In this document: positions 43,549 to 55,030 of the stretch, piece by piece
Layout of the letters: every line of letters begins with the position of its first letter
How positions within the stretch are numbered: the stretch's first letter is position 1
Assembly: GCF_051991245.1 (NCBI RefSeq)
Contig: NC_135411.1
Coordinates: forward strand, 57,131,267 to 57,195,266
From: Festucalex cinctus
Taxonomy: Eukaryota; Chordata; Actinopteri; Syngnathiformes; Syngnathidae
Direction of reading: 5' to 3'
DNA: 64,000 bases
Position numbers and translations under genes: made by a program
The notes under the pieces: model-generated
Told to the model about the DNA's origin: nothing
What the model saw: only the letters and a program-made list of their open reading frames with translations
Database searches by the model: none

Positions 43549-43811
43549 AACTTTACTCTTGTAACAAAAAAAAACCTGATTCAAATTTAGCAATGAAGTA
43601 ATGAAATGACAACTTTTCTTGTAATATTCCAATATATTTCAATTGTAAAATCATAAAATTAAGAAAAAATGCAAAGTTGTCATAAAATTATTAACATTTT
43701 CTTTTCTTGTAATGTTACAACTATCAAAAAACTACAAGTTTGGCAACGTCATTATGATGTTATGGCTTTCTTCTCATCATAATACAATATTAATCTTGTA
43801 AGATGATGACT

Positions 43812-43936
43812 TTATTATATTATATTATATTATATTATATTATATTATATTATATTATATTATATTATATTATATTATATTATATTATATTATATTATAT
43901 TATATTATATTGTATTATATTATATTATATTATATT
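43812..43936. repeat. (TATAT) pentanucleotide microsatellite
   Basis: About 24 near-perfect TTATA units with a single TTGTA variant. Confidence 0.95.
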
Positions 43937-44426
43937 TAGAGTTGTCAAACAATTACATTTTTTTAATCAGATTAATCACGTCTTAGAATTTTGATTAATC
44001 ATGATTCATCACTGACTTAAAAAGGCTTTTTTCCCCCAACATATTTTGCCTGCTAAATTTGAAGCGTACCTGTTATGTGTAAATTTTTTCGACATTTAAT
44101 GTTATGAGGAAGTCTTCAAAAATTTATATCCACTGCACACGCTCATCCTGGTTTTTCTAATCAATTAATTATTTGCATAATTTAAAATGGGAAAAAATTA
44201 CCTACGGCATGTGTAAACATTTAAAGCATTTAAATGCTTTACTTTAATGCATGTAGTTATGTTTATTGCTCAAACTCCAACCTTTAACGTAACCATCCGC
44301 TGTCGGCTAATAAGGATCATCTGCGGTCAAAATTAATAGTGTGATTAATCTGTGGTAATACAATGATTAATGTGATAAATTTTTGTGATTAATTAATTAG
44401 TTAACGCTTTAACTTTGACAGCACTA
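43937..44426. mobile_element. hAT-type MITE with perfect 8-bp target duplication
   Basis: The 490-bp element starts TAGAGTTGTCAAA and ends TTTGACAGCACTA (inverted repeats, two mismatches). ATTATATT flanks it on both sides (43929-43936 and 44427-44434), exactly 8 bp. The ends carry GATTAATC motifs. No transposase. Confidence 0.92.
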
Positions 44427-45226
44427 ATTATATTATTATATGACAATTTCATCCTCATACCATGATGACTGAAACTAGGATTTTTTTTTTTGTCTTGTTA
44501 AACTTATGACTTCATTAACTTAATGTTACACCTTTTTCTTGTAGTATTCTAACTTTATTCTCCTAATATTTTGATTTACTTTTTTTGTCCCGCAATTATG
44601 ACTTTATTCTTGTGCATGATTTTTTGTAATATTACAAATCTATAATATTGCGACTTACTTTCAACTTTTTGTAATAACTTGATTTGTTCATGAATTGTGG
44701 CTTTTTATTTTACAAAACTGACTTTATACTACATCTGTATTCTCCTAAAATTTGGACTTGTCATAAAATTAAAAGAAAAAACATGTTTCGTAACATCAAC
44801 GTGTATATTTTATTTTCTCCCTGCCCGACTCATAATAAAATTACCATGACATCATTACACGGTTTCCTTGTCTTATTTTTCGTTTTCTCTCCCCTCATAA
44901 AGGATTTCAATTTACAAATGCAATTATACTTTGAATCCATTATTCAACCGCTGAGGTGCACCAAGTGCCCTGCCTTGTAATTATGCATCAGACCGCCACT
45001 AGGCTCTTGTAATTGCTTTGGCATGCCCTCGACCCCTTGCACAAACACACACTACAAATTGTCCAGTAATGTTCTTACATAAGCGGAAAAAGTCTCCCTT
45101 TTGTAATTTCCTCATTCTTCGTGCATGTAAATTATTGAACAACAATGTCAAGCATGCCACGCTATGCTCATGTTTCATGTTACTTTATTTTTGGGTCCTG
45201 CAATGGGTTGAATGCCTTTTTATGCT

Positions 45227-45246
45227 GTGTGTGTGTGTGTGTGTGT
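45227..45246. repeat. (GT)n microsatellite, short
   Basis: About ten GT units followed by a G run. Confidence 0.85.
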
Positions 45247-45323
45247 GGGGGGGGGTGTTCTTTTAATAATTGTGCTTAATAAAACGCACATTCATATTAA
45301 TCTTGCCCGGCACATTCATCATA

Positions 45324-46769
45324 CAACCCCTATTAAAAAGTATGGAATCACCAGTCTTGGACGAGCACTCACTCAGACGTTTTAATCTGTAGATCAAACT
45401 CAGATAAAAAGCACGAAACAGTCGTAAGGTCATTCCAAAGTGCAACATCTTGGCTTTCAGAAACACTAAAAGAAATTAAGAAAAAACATTGTGCTGGTCA
45501 GTAAATGTTACTTTTATAGAGCAAGTGCAGGGAAATAAATATAGAATCACTCCATTCTGAGGAAAAAATATGGAATCACTCCATTTTGAGCAGAAAATAA
45601 AAGACACACCCAGTCAATTCCCTTTCCTTAATTGGGCACCTGCCTCAAACTACATCTGCTCGTTAGCCAGCAGTTTAAAAACGGTGCAGTTATCACACCT
45701 TGGAGGGCTTCTGGACCAAGTGGATTGGCAAGAATCATGACTCCAACAATGGAGATGTCTCTTGAGACCAAAGACAGGATTATCAAACTTGTTGAAGAAG
45801 GTAACGCTACACGTATGGTTGCCAAAGATGTGGGCTATTCACAGTCAGCTGTATCGAAGATCTGGAAAGCTAAAAGGAAACCATCATTGACGCTTAAACA
45901 AAAAAGAACAAGACTGCAACGGGCTAAGAAGAGGCAATCATGGACTGTGGATGACTGGATGAAGGTTATCTTCAGTGATGAGTCACCAATCTGCATTGGA
46001 CAAGGTGATGAGGCTGGAACTTTTGTTTGGTGCCGTTCCAGAAAGAAGACTGCCTAAAGAAAACATCCAAATTCCCACAGTCCTTGATAATATGGGGCTG
46101 CATGTCAGGCAAAGGCACTGGAGTTAAATCTTCAATAAATGCACAAGTTGACATTGACATTTTGGACAGCTTTCTTATCCCGTCAATTGGAAAAATGTTT
46201 GGGGATGATGAAATCACTTTCCAAGATGACACAGCAAAAACTGTGAAAGCATTCCTTGGAGAAAATAGCCCAGATCTCAACCCAATTGAAAACCTGTGGT
46301 GGAAATTGGAAAAAAAAAATGGTCCACAGCAAGGCTCCGACCTGCAAAGATGATCTGGCAACTGCAATCAAAGAGAGTTGGCACCAGATTGATGAAGAAT
46401 ACTGTTTGTCACTCATCAAGTCCATGCCTCAGAGACTGCAAGCTGTCATAAAAGCCAGAGGTGGTGCAACTAAATACTAGTGATGTGTTTTGACTGTTTT
46501 TTCTTTGTCTTTCAGGATTCCCTACTTTTTCCTCAGAATGTAGTGATTCCATATTTATTTCCAGGCACTTGCTCTATAAAAGTAACATTTACTGACCAGC
46601 ACAATGTTTTTTCTTCATTTCTTTTACTGCTTCTGAAAGCCAAGATGTTGCACTTTGGAATGTCCTTTCGACTGTTTCAAGCTTTTTATCGGAGTTTGAT
46701 CTACAGAATAAAACGTCTGAGTGAGTGCTAGTCCAAGACTGGTGAGTACATACTTTTTGCTAGGGGTTG
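45324..46769 (+). mobile_element. Tc1-like transposon with 239-bp inverted repeats, inactive
   Basis: TA dinucleotides flank both ends (45322-45323, 46770-46771). Inverted repeats 45324-45562 and 46531-46769 begin CAACCCCTA / CAACCCCTAG. The transposase remains are in pieces. A helix-turn-helix (ETKDRIIKLVEEGNATRMVA ... QSAVSKIW) lies at about 45755-45870, then after an internal deletion WTVDDWMKVIFSDES, then in another frame WGCMSGKG, FQDD and NPIENLW, which hold the remaining DDE-domain positions. Frameshifts and the deletion make it non-functional; the inverted repeats still look intact. Confidence 0.92.
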
Positions 46770-49312
46770 TACTAACAGAAACAAATCAAAGCACAAAGCA
46801 ACGTTTCAAATTGTGAAGAAATAAGTGATTGTGCTTAGCTATTATATTATTTGAATGAATGAGCCCTAGATTAGCAGTAGCCTATTTGTAAAATGGTGTA
46901 CACTGTCAGTGATAAATGATCACTCAGCTTGGCTGTTAGCTAACAAATAAGTACATGAGCTATAAGTATGATAAAGTACACAAAAGCCATGAAATGACAA
47001 AGAAACAGGCAATGTCTAGGAAAACAAGATCAGCAAAATGTTGCTTTTTACTTAGATTTGGTCCTGCTTAGATTATGAGTGTGTTGTGCAAATCTTCTCT
47101 ATATGTGTGCATATGTCATGAAACCCTGACTGTGGGTTGGTGGTATGACAAGCAAAGGCTTACTGGCCTTGAACACTATATTGGCAAGGCAGAATACACA
47201 GATATATGTGTAGATGACAAGTGTCAATTGATGGTCACTCTGGCCACCCCACTGCAAAAGTTCTCCTTCTGGACATGTTTTTAGCCTTTCTTCAACATGT
47301 GCTATGTTATGATGCTATGATATTATGTAACTATATCACACTGTACTGCAGTTTGTTGTCTATGTATTAGTTTTGCTTTGTCTTACTCAGCTCTCTGCTG
47401 CAAGGAGGACATTGTAAACAAGAAGCTGTTCTTCATTGTCTTGCATAAATACATTATTAATAACTGTTCAATTACATTAAAAAGAGTGGGGGTTTGTCAG
47501 GATGGAGCTGAAGGGAGGCTGAGATAAATGGCCGAGGTGTCCTCCCAGGACTATCATGAGGTCTTCATGCATCTTTTTGGTCGTTTGTCATTTCAAGTTG
47601 CTGTCAATGCCATGTCGCTGTGACATCACTGACCACTGACTCAATGTTGACCCTTCCCCTAATAGCCTCGGCTGGACACACAGCTTCTTGAAGCATTATG
47701 GGTGTATGTGTATTCCCATGTTGAACATACATTGCTGTGGTTAGTGGCTGTCAACTCATAGTTACCAGTGAATACATTACATCCGCTTATAATAGTCATT
47801 ATGTATTCAACATGCAGTACTGAGAGCTGGATGTCTTTCCTGAGCTGTAAAGACGCAAACATTACGTACAGCAGAAGAATCGACGTAATTTTTTTTATGT
47901 TTGTTTGTTTGTTTTGTTTTTGGCAACCCTCTTAATGAAAACGGGTAAAAGCAGTATCTCTCCATGTTACTTTCCCAGGGCTTTTGGACCGCTTACAGCT
48001 GCAACAACAGTTTTGTGGTTTGTACACAAACATTCATCTCAGGATGCTCCTCATACAAACATGTGCACTGTCTGCAGTCTCATTTAATACCGTACATGAT
48101 AAAACAGTCATTTTTTAAAAGACTTTATAATGTTTCAAAAGGCCGAAAAACTGCAAAAATCATCTTTATTTCCAAAAATAAAACCAAAGAGTTGTCGTCA
48201 CCAAAAGTCATAATGTAGCCATTTTATCACGCGAGAAACTGTCATATCATAAAACAATTCCCTGTACTGCAAGTGATTATTGTCCTTCTAACATTGTACA
48301 CGTGACATGCGTTATTTCAGCTTGTGTCCTAATAGTCTTTTCTTGATTCATCAGCAGTGGGAAAATCTTGGTGCTCAAGGGCCACATTTGTTTTTTTAAC
48401 ACGGATGACAGATGGGCCAGGTCATTTATGATGAATTAAAACAAAACAAAACAAAAAAATGAAATCTGTATGTAAAATAATTTATTTTAATAGTAATTCA
48501 TTTTTATTGTATTGGTCAAATAATTGACTAATCACGTAATAGAACATTTTTGTCTGCACGTTTTATTTTATTTTTTTTACCTATATGTTAGTCATTTCAT
48601 TATCTACAATAAATCAATTAGTCATTTATATACTGTGATAAATTAATTGACCAATTATTGTATTTTTATTATTTGACAGGACTCTGTAAATGCTTTGTGG
48701 TCTTGATAACGATGTAGGTTGTTTGCGGCCCGCGGGCCAGAACTTCTCCACCCTCACTGCTGAACTTTAATGCCGTTAGTTGGATTAAAACCTCTTTAAA
48801 GACACACAGAACATATAAAATGCTGTTGTTTATGTCCACTTTGAACAGAGCCAGTGGGTCAACATCAAAAGCAGGATTATGCGGAAAAAAAATGATGCAT
48901 GACTGATTACCATGAATATTTTTTTTTTGTTTTTTTGCAGCGTTTAGGCAAGAGAAAATTTTGGTGTGGATCCAAGACACTTCTATGTAGCATGGTGGGA
49001 AAACGTCACAGAAAGCCACAGGAGACGATGGAAAAACCCCAAACTCGGATAAATGTGAGAGTTGCGTGAGGGATGACATCCGGCGTAAAGTGAAAATCCC
49101 TGCGAAATTGCCACATCAGAGGCATAACAGAAGGCTCAACATTTTTGAATTTGGTGGCATTTGATGTGACGGATCAACTATCTGACTGACAGTCTACATC
49201 GCTTGCAATCCCGCCTCTGTTACGGCTCCGATTATTACCTCTGTAGGAGGTAAATTGCTTGGTTGACGTTGTCCGATCTTCATTCTGTTTTACGCAGTGT
49301 AAAGCGGCTCGG
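46770..49312. other. Intergenic between unkl and gper1
   Basis: No gene supported. The 69-residue frame at 47075 has no recognisable domain. GGGCCACATTTG near 48380 and GGCCCGCGGGCC near 48730 suggest decayed hAT-like repeat ends. A strand-biased (AAAAC)n piece lies near 48440. Confidence 0.5.
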
Positions 49313-50020
49313 CGAAGCAAATCATGCAAGGAAAAGCCTGATTCTAGCGACACCCATGGAGCAAAACAAAACAAAAAAAACAAGCCGTTTTGGCCTTGAG
49401 AGCCACATCTCTTTGTCATGGATTTTCTATTACTGCCTCTTTAGTCAGGAAATTGCTGGGTTAATATCACCCCCATTTGTGCTAAAGGCGCTTAATATAA
49501 GCAAATCATGCAAGGGAAAAGCACAATTCCATGTGGCGTCACCCAAGGGGCTTAAGTCACAAAACGCAAAGAGCTTTGGCCTTGGAGGAGGTCTCAGAGT
49601 GCTCATCCCACCTCTTTTTTTTACGTGACATCCCGCTGAAGGTGTGTAAAAGGGGCTTATGAAAATTGATCCATCCTTACCATTTTCTATTCCATTTATC
49701 CAGATTAGAGTCGCAGTTGAGTTGGTTCCTATCCCAATAAACTTTGGCTGTGAGGAGCAGGGTAATTTTAGGGTATTTATAGACAAACAAGCATTCACGC
49801 TCACATTCACACCAATGAACGATATAGTCTTGAAAGGAGGAAACTGCAGTACCGTGTAAAACCTAATGCAAGCATAAGAAGAACATGCAAACTCCAATCA
49901 TGAAGGCCAGAGCCCAGATGTAAACCTTGAACCTCAAACCAGCAGATGTGCCAACTATCTGACCACCGTTTTGCTGCCAAGCAAATCATGTAAAGAAAAG
50001 CATGAGTCGGGGTGGCTGCT
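49313..50020 (+). repeat. Three copies of an AAGCAAATCATGCAAGGAAA repeat, one displaced by a SINE
   Basis: Copies begin near 49316, 49498 and 49979. The first two are about 182 bp apart and share GTTTTGGCCTTGAGAG / CTTTGGCCTTGGAG farther in. The third begins right after the SINE at 49668-49975. Confidence 0.6.
49668..49975 (-). repeat. Old SINE copy (9933 family)
   Basis: ATCCATCCTTACCATTTTCT at the tail side, AACATGCAAACTCCAATCAT in the body, and a degraded tRNA-like head near 49975. Clearly more diverged than the 9933 copy. Confidence 0.6.
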
Positions 50021-50540
50021 CTGAATGCTAGAATGATTAGACATGTATAAGAAAGAACACAGTTATTCACTCCCTCCGTCGTGGGTTCTAGGTGCATGGT
50101 TACGCTATTCCATGGAGGTTTTTTTGGTGCAGTTCTTAACTATATTTTGATCTGCCTCCTGCTAATTTTGGGTGTTATTCCCACTGCCGACCTCTAGATG
50201 GTGGCACACTATTTTATTCCACACTGAATTTGAAAGAAGAAGAATGGAATACGGGAAGTATTTCAGCTCAGCCTAGTTTTTGCTGAAGGTGGCTGAATGT
50301 CAAATCTTATATAATCCTGCTTTTTACGCCTACAGAAAGCAAAGGCTGTAGGTTCGTATATAATATACTGTACATCTTTGGGTGTGCTGTTTGATTATTG
50401 ATTGATTACGGGGGTGGAATGGAACATATCCCCTGTAACGGAGTGGGGGAATAATATGTACAAGGTCTGTCTTTGGGGGTTTTTTGTTCATAAAGTGAGA
50501 AGGTTACTGAATACATGAGGCATAAGTCAGAGTTATTGCT

Positions 50541-51566
50541 TCACACCTCTGTCACCTCAGTCCTGACCGGAGGTCCCAAATGCAGACCGACGGCCGACCA
50601 GCTGGCCTTCTGCTTGACAAAGAGCTTCAACTTGTCCCGGAAGGTCTCCCCCAGAAAGCTGTAGATGATGGGGTTGAGGCAGCTGTTGGAGAAGGCGGCC
50701 AGGTTGACGATGTGGCCCGCCAGCGGGTAGTCGTGCCACAGCGTGGCGGTGGTCCTGCGGGCCGGGTCGGCGGTGCCCTGCAGCAGCTGGATGCTGATGA
50801 AGACGTTCTCGGGCAGCCAGCAGATGAAGAAGACCAGCACCACCACCACGATCATGCGCAGCGCCTTCTGCCGCCTCGGCCACAGGCCGCGGTGCTTCTG
50901 CGCCCGCATGAGGATCCGCACGATCAAGGAGTAGCACAGGCCGATGACGGAGAAGGGCAGCAGGAAGCCGATGGTCACCTCCAGCCACTGGATCTCGAAG
51001 ACGTTGGCGAAGCAGAAGTGGAGCTCGCCGCGGTGCTGCGTCTGCACGATGGTGAAGGGCAGAAGCGTGGCCAGGATGGACGCCATCCAGATGAGGCCGC
51101 AGCTGAGCTTGGCGTGGCGCATGGTCCTCAGCGGGCTGCAGCCCACCGAGCCGGCCAATGCCACGTAGCGGTCGAAGCTCATCCATGTGAGGAAGAAGAT
51201 GCTGCTGTACATGTTGACCTGCAGGAAGAGCGACATGAAGGTGCACAGCACGGCGTAGTCGTAGTACTTCTCGTTCAGGTTGAACACCTCGATGAGCGAG
51301 TCGGCCACCAAGATCAGGTCGGCCACCGCCAGGTTGACAAAGTACAGGTCGGGGATGGTCATCTTCTCGCGGTGGTTCAGGTTGACCACCAGGATCAGGA
51401 TGTTGCCGATGAATCCGATGGGGAAGAGGAGGATGGTGTAGAGGCAGGACAGGAAGAGGCCGATGGCGTAAGACTCCTCCGAGGTCTCGGTGGAGTTGAG
51501 CTCGCCGGAAGCGTTGACCGTGACGTTAACGTAAATCCACACCAGGGAGGTGGTCTGCACTTCCAT
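50541..51566 (-). CDS. gper1: G-protein-coupled oestrogen receptor 1
   Basis: A seven-transmembrane receptor for oestrogens that signals rapidly through Gs and EGFR transactivation; in fish it is known for holding oocytes in meiotic arrest. One coding exon of 341 residues. Extracellular N-glycosylation sites lie at about residues 14, 18 and 24. Class A marks: DRY at 132-134, the ECL disulphide pair Cys108/Cys185, CWLP at 249-252 and NPIIY at 298-302. GPER1-specific strings include IGLFLSCLYTILLFPIGFIG, TIPDLYFVNLAVADLILVAD and SFLGETFRDKL. I chose ATG 51566 (MEVQTTSLVWIYVN) because teleost GPER1 starts this way; a start at 51596 would add ten residues. The C-terminus is TEV, a class I PDZ ligand. 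The coding region is very GC-rich, which produces long spurious frames on the other strand. A possible AATAAA lies at 50213-50218. Confidence 0.96.
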   Translation of the reverse strand: MEVQTTSLVWIYVNVTVNASGELNSTETSEESYAIGLFLSCLYTILLFPIGFIGNILILVVNLNHREKMTIPDLYFVNLAVADLILVADSLIEVFNLNEKYYDYAVLCTFMSLFLQVNMYSSIFFLTWMSFDRYVALAGSVGCSPLRTMRHAKLSCGLIWMASILATLLPFTIVQTQHRGELHFCFANVFEIQWLEVTIGFLLPFSVIGLCYSLIVRILMRAQKHRGLWPRRQKALRMIVVVVLVFFICWLPENVFISIQLLQGTADPARRTTATLWHDYPLAGHIVNLAAFSNSCLNPIIYSFLGETFRDKLKLFVKQKASWSAVGLHLGPPVRTEVTEV

Positions 51567-51840
51567 AGTGGCTAGCGGGGGAACCTTTCGCATCACCTGA
51601 CACCGCTACATGGTTGGAGCCCGTCTGCTGGGCGGGCCCGATCATCGATGTGCTTTACGCTCCATCGGCAGCCGTGGACATCGAACTCCGGACGCAACAT
51701 GGAAGCGCCTCCATGCCACCTTTGGCCTTAGCACACCTGAGATTGACTCGATGCGTCACTGGCCGCCGTGTTCCCCCCGCTGCCCCATCTTTATTCAGCA
51801 GAACTCGGCTGGAGACAACGCCGATGTGACACCTGAGCTA
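51567..51840 (-). promoter_or_regulatory. gper1: GC-rich 5' region of gper1
   Basis: CpG-rich sequence upstream of the start codon. GTGTCAG at about 51597-51603 could be an acceptor joining an upstream non-coding exon. No TATA box evident. Confidence 0.35.
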
Positions 51841-52059
51841 AGGAGGGAAGAGAAGATTAGAACAAACTCAATGCAAAAGGGAATTTGTTACCAAGGGGAA
51901 AAAACAAAAGAAAACCGTTTTTTAGTTCAATTCGTGACCCAGAGATTTACTATGCAAGGAGAAATTCTAAAAAAAAAATATGTTCTTGTTTTTTGTTGTG
52001 TCCTAACAGGATGGCAGACAAATAAGTGCCTTCATTAAAATTCAAGCTTCAGCTTAAGC

Positions 52060-52600
52060 AGATGCATTGAAAGTCCTCCTTTAAAATCCTTTTGGCCAAT
52101 TCCGCCTGCCACGTCGTCCATATGGCAAACTGAACACATCGATTTACATTTTGGACAGTTATCCCACGATTATTAAATACGCTGTACACCATGGCACAAT
52201 ATATATATATAATGACATTACTGTTTTTTAAATTACGTACTTTAACGTCAACCGCCTTTGGTTGTCAGATGCTCCCCAGAGAAAGAAATCCTGATATCTG
52301 TTTGGCCAACATGACCTTTAACAAACATTCCCAGCCCGCAGGCTTTTCTCTGCACCAGAGGAAACTGCAAAATTAATGCACTCTTATTAGGAATATTAAC
52401 TTCTTATGTGCAGTGTCATGCATACACAAAAGAACGAGATAAAATTCCCTTTTAATTAAGAGCTAATATTGTGCTTTTAAGACAAGAGAGCGTAATCATG
52501 CGTACACATTTGAGTAAATATACGATAGTCACTTTTTATTGCTGACGTGATTCTTTGCAGCATAATATGCTAAATTAACAAGCAGCAGGATTTTAATTTA
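52060..52600. other. Unique low-repeat block upstream of gper1, candidate conserved non-coding element
   Basis: Repeat-free sequence of mixed composition with TAATTAAG, ATTAATGCA and TGACCTTTAA (a nuclear-receptor-like half site). It is free of simple repeats and has no open frame of interest. Conservation cannot be judged here. Confidence 0.25.
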
Positions 52601-53789
52601 CTTTTTAATGCAAATTAAACGTTACACAGAAACACAAGAAATGTTAAAAAAAAAAAAAAAAAAAAAGACAGAGTGAACTAATGGATGGATATTCAATAAC
52701 GCCAGTTCCTCATGAAATATTGTCTGACAAAACAGCTACAGAACAAGAGACAAATATTACATAACACTGATAAACATATTATAAGGTACAGTAGGGTCAT
52801 AACAATACATACTGATATTAACCTAAATACCCAAAGACACTTTACAACGTTAAAGTTTAACCTTCCTCAAAAATTGTGTAGTATTTTCTTAATTTCTTTA
52901 CGTGGCCAAATAATTATGGAGTGAAATGAGATTTTAATCTGACCATATTATGATCAGCATATTAAGAGACCGGTAATTATATATTAATCTTTAATAACAA
53001 TTTTGGGGCAAAACGTGAGAGGAAAAGAAAATTAATAACACAGCTGGAATCACTTAAAACAAAGTAGCATAATTTTTTTTTTTGCATTTAATTCAATAGA
53101 GTGCAGAAATAAAGTATACCATGGGTGTCATTTCCATGCAAAGGGCCTTCGAAGTTCCTCCAAAACAACCCCAAAAATATGAATTATTGCACTTACTTGT
53201 CCCCAATTTTGGCTCTCCTTATCCTGTGCACAAGTCAGACAAGTGGAGATTATCAAATCCCATGTCCGTGATCCTCTGTTGCACCACCTGCTGTGTGTGC
53301 CCCCCACCCACTTTTCAGAGAGGGGAGGAGGCGGGCCGGAGAAGATGTCACTTGGACTTTTGACATGACCACTCGTCTTCCCTTTTTTTTTTTTTTTTTT
53401 TTTTTTTACCCCTTAAACGTTAAATAAATTGGCTGATTTTAAACAGCTCAATCACTATTTAACTAAAATACACTTTTACAGATTATTTTATGCATACGAT
53501 TTTGCTGATATGACCTCATTTGTGTATGAAGTCATTGTCAGTTGCCTCGATTTACAGTATGACGTTTACTGTACTGTAGATAAGGATTTTAATAACGTGA
53601 ATATAATACGTATAATAGGGCACCTGTCTACATCAATGAGGTGGCACAGACCAGAACCTTTGCCGCTGGGAAAATTAATGCAGACTGAATCAAAATAATA
53701 CAATTAGAATAAAATATAATTATTGTTTATAGGCAACTTTCAAGACACCTATTGTCACTTTATAGGCTATTAGAAAGATAAAGAACTGT

Positions 53790-55030
53790 TGTCTTTGATA
53801 TTTATGCTACATTTGGGTCATTGAATACCATAAATAGTCTTTGTTTACAAAAACAAAAGTAAATGTTGAAGATTGAATTTTTTTTCATGACAACAAAGAT
53901 TCTTTAAAGATGCTAAATTGTCTTTGCTGTTTATGAAAACATGCAAATTTTGTTCTGTTGAAAACTAAACTTTCTGTTTACAAAAAAAACAAAAAACATC
54001 CACCCTTTGATGTTTGGGAGAAATCATGAGTGAGTTTTGCTGAAGATGCCAAGTCATCCTCAAGGTTCAGGGAATGCGGTTTCTAAAAACAAACATGTTA
54101 CCATTGTTGACAACTAAACTAATTTGATGAGAACAAAAACAGGTTTGTTTCATTGCAAATGACACCACAACATAAAAATAAAAAGTAAAAAAATGCTATA
54201 TTAGAAAAAGTAATAGCAGTAGACAGGCAGTAGGGGGGAAAAAAATGAAGATAAATGACCTTCACCCCTGAGGGTAGCAAGACCTAAGTGAAGGGGTAAA
54301 GGTGGGAGGTCTTTAAATGTATGAAAACATGCTAATTTTGTTGAATGCTAATGGAAATTTGTTGACCTGGTTTGTTGATGGCGAAACCGACTTTTGTGTT
54401 TACAAAAATGCATTCACTCAGTGCTCCTTTCGTTGAAGAAAAATATCCGCGCCCATTTGGTATCTTGGTGGTTTACACTACTTATGTTGGAGACTTCAAC
54501 TGTCTTTGATGTTTACAAAAATAAGGTATTTTGTTGTTGCATAAAATCTCTGATGTTTATGAAAATGTGTACATTAGGTTTGTTAAAGACTTTAATTGTT
54601 ATTGATGTTTATGCCAACAAATATGCTTCTTTTGTTGAAAACCAACAGTTGTTGATGTTCACAAAAACATCCTAGTTTTTGAGAAGATTGCTACGGAAAC
54701 CACAAGAAAAAATATCTGCAAAAGCAGTTGAAAAAAAATTGTGGATTATGTCGTCTGGAGTGTCTTTGATGCTGTGGAAACATGCTAGTTTAGTTGAAAG
54801 GTAACGAAAATGCGCCCAGTAGGTTTATTGATAACTTAATTTCATTTCATGTTGTTTGTTGACAAGAAGAAGCCACATCCAAATAGTTCATCTAAATTTC
54901 CTTTCTTGTTTTACAGAAACCCATGCAAAGCTTCTTTTGTTGAAGATGAAACAACTTTGAATTCATAAAAACGCATACATTAGGTTCAATGAAGACTAAA
55001 TGTCTTTGATGTTGATAAAAAAAAATGTTA
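53790..55030. repeat. Degenerate repeat array, part 1
   Basis: Variants of TTTGTTGAAGACTAAATTG plus TCTTTGATGTTTACAAAAAC recur every 50-90 bp. Good copies are near 53930, 54400, 54500, 54560, 54605, 54640, 54770, 54930 and 55000. Spacing is irregular and divergence high. Confidence 0.65.

Larger units (their letters stand above)
43105..44790. repeat. Degenerate CTTGTAATATTACAACTTTATT array, split by insertions
   Basis: CTTGTAATATTCCAA, CTTGTAATGTTACAAC, ACTTTATTCTTGTAAAATTA and GACTTTATTCTTGTG variants recur every 20-40 bp at 43105-43810 and again at 44455-44790. The gap holds the pentanucleotide tract and the hAT MITE. Confidence 0.6.

Noticed and set aside
45263..45466. Minus-strand frame in the Tc1-like left end, similar to a plus frame at 46480-46731
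   Set aside because: Both are translations of the two inverted repeats, which explains their similarity.
50580..51575. 331-codon plus-strand frame opposite gper1
   Set aside because: Shadow of a GC-rich receptor gene; composition is Gln/His/Glu/Asp-rich with no domain, and the minus strand is a clear GPCR.
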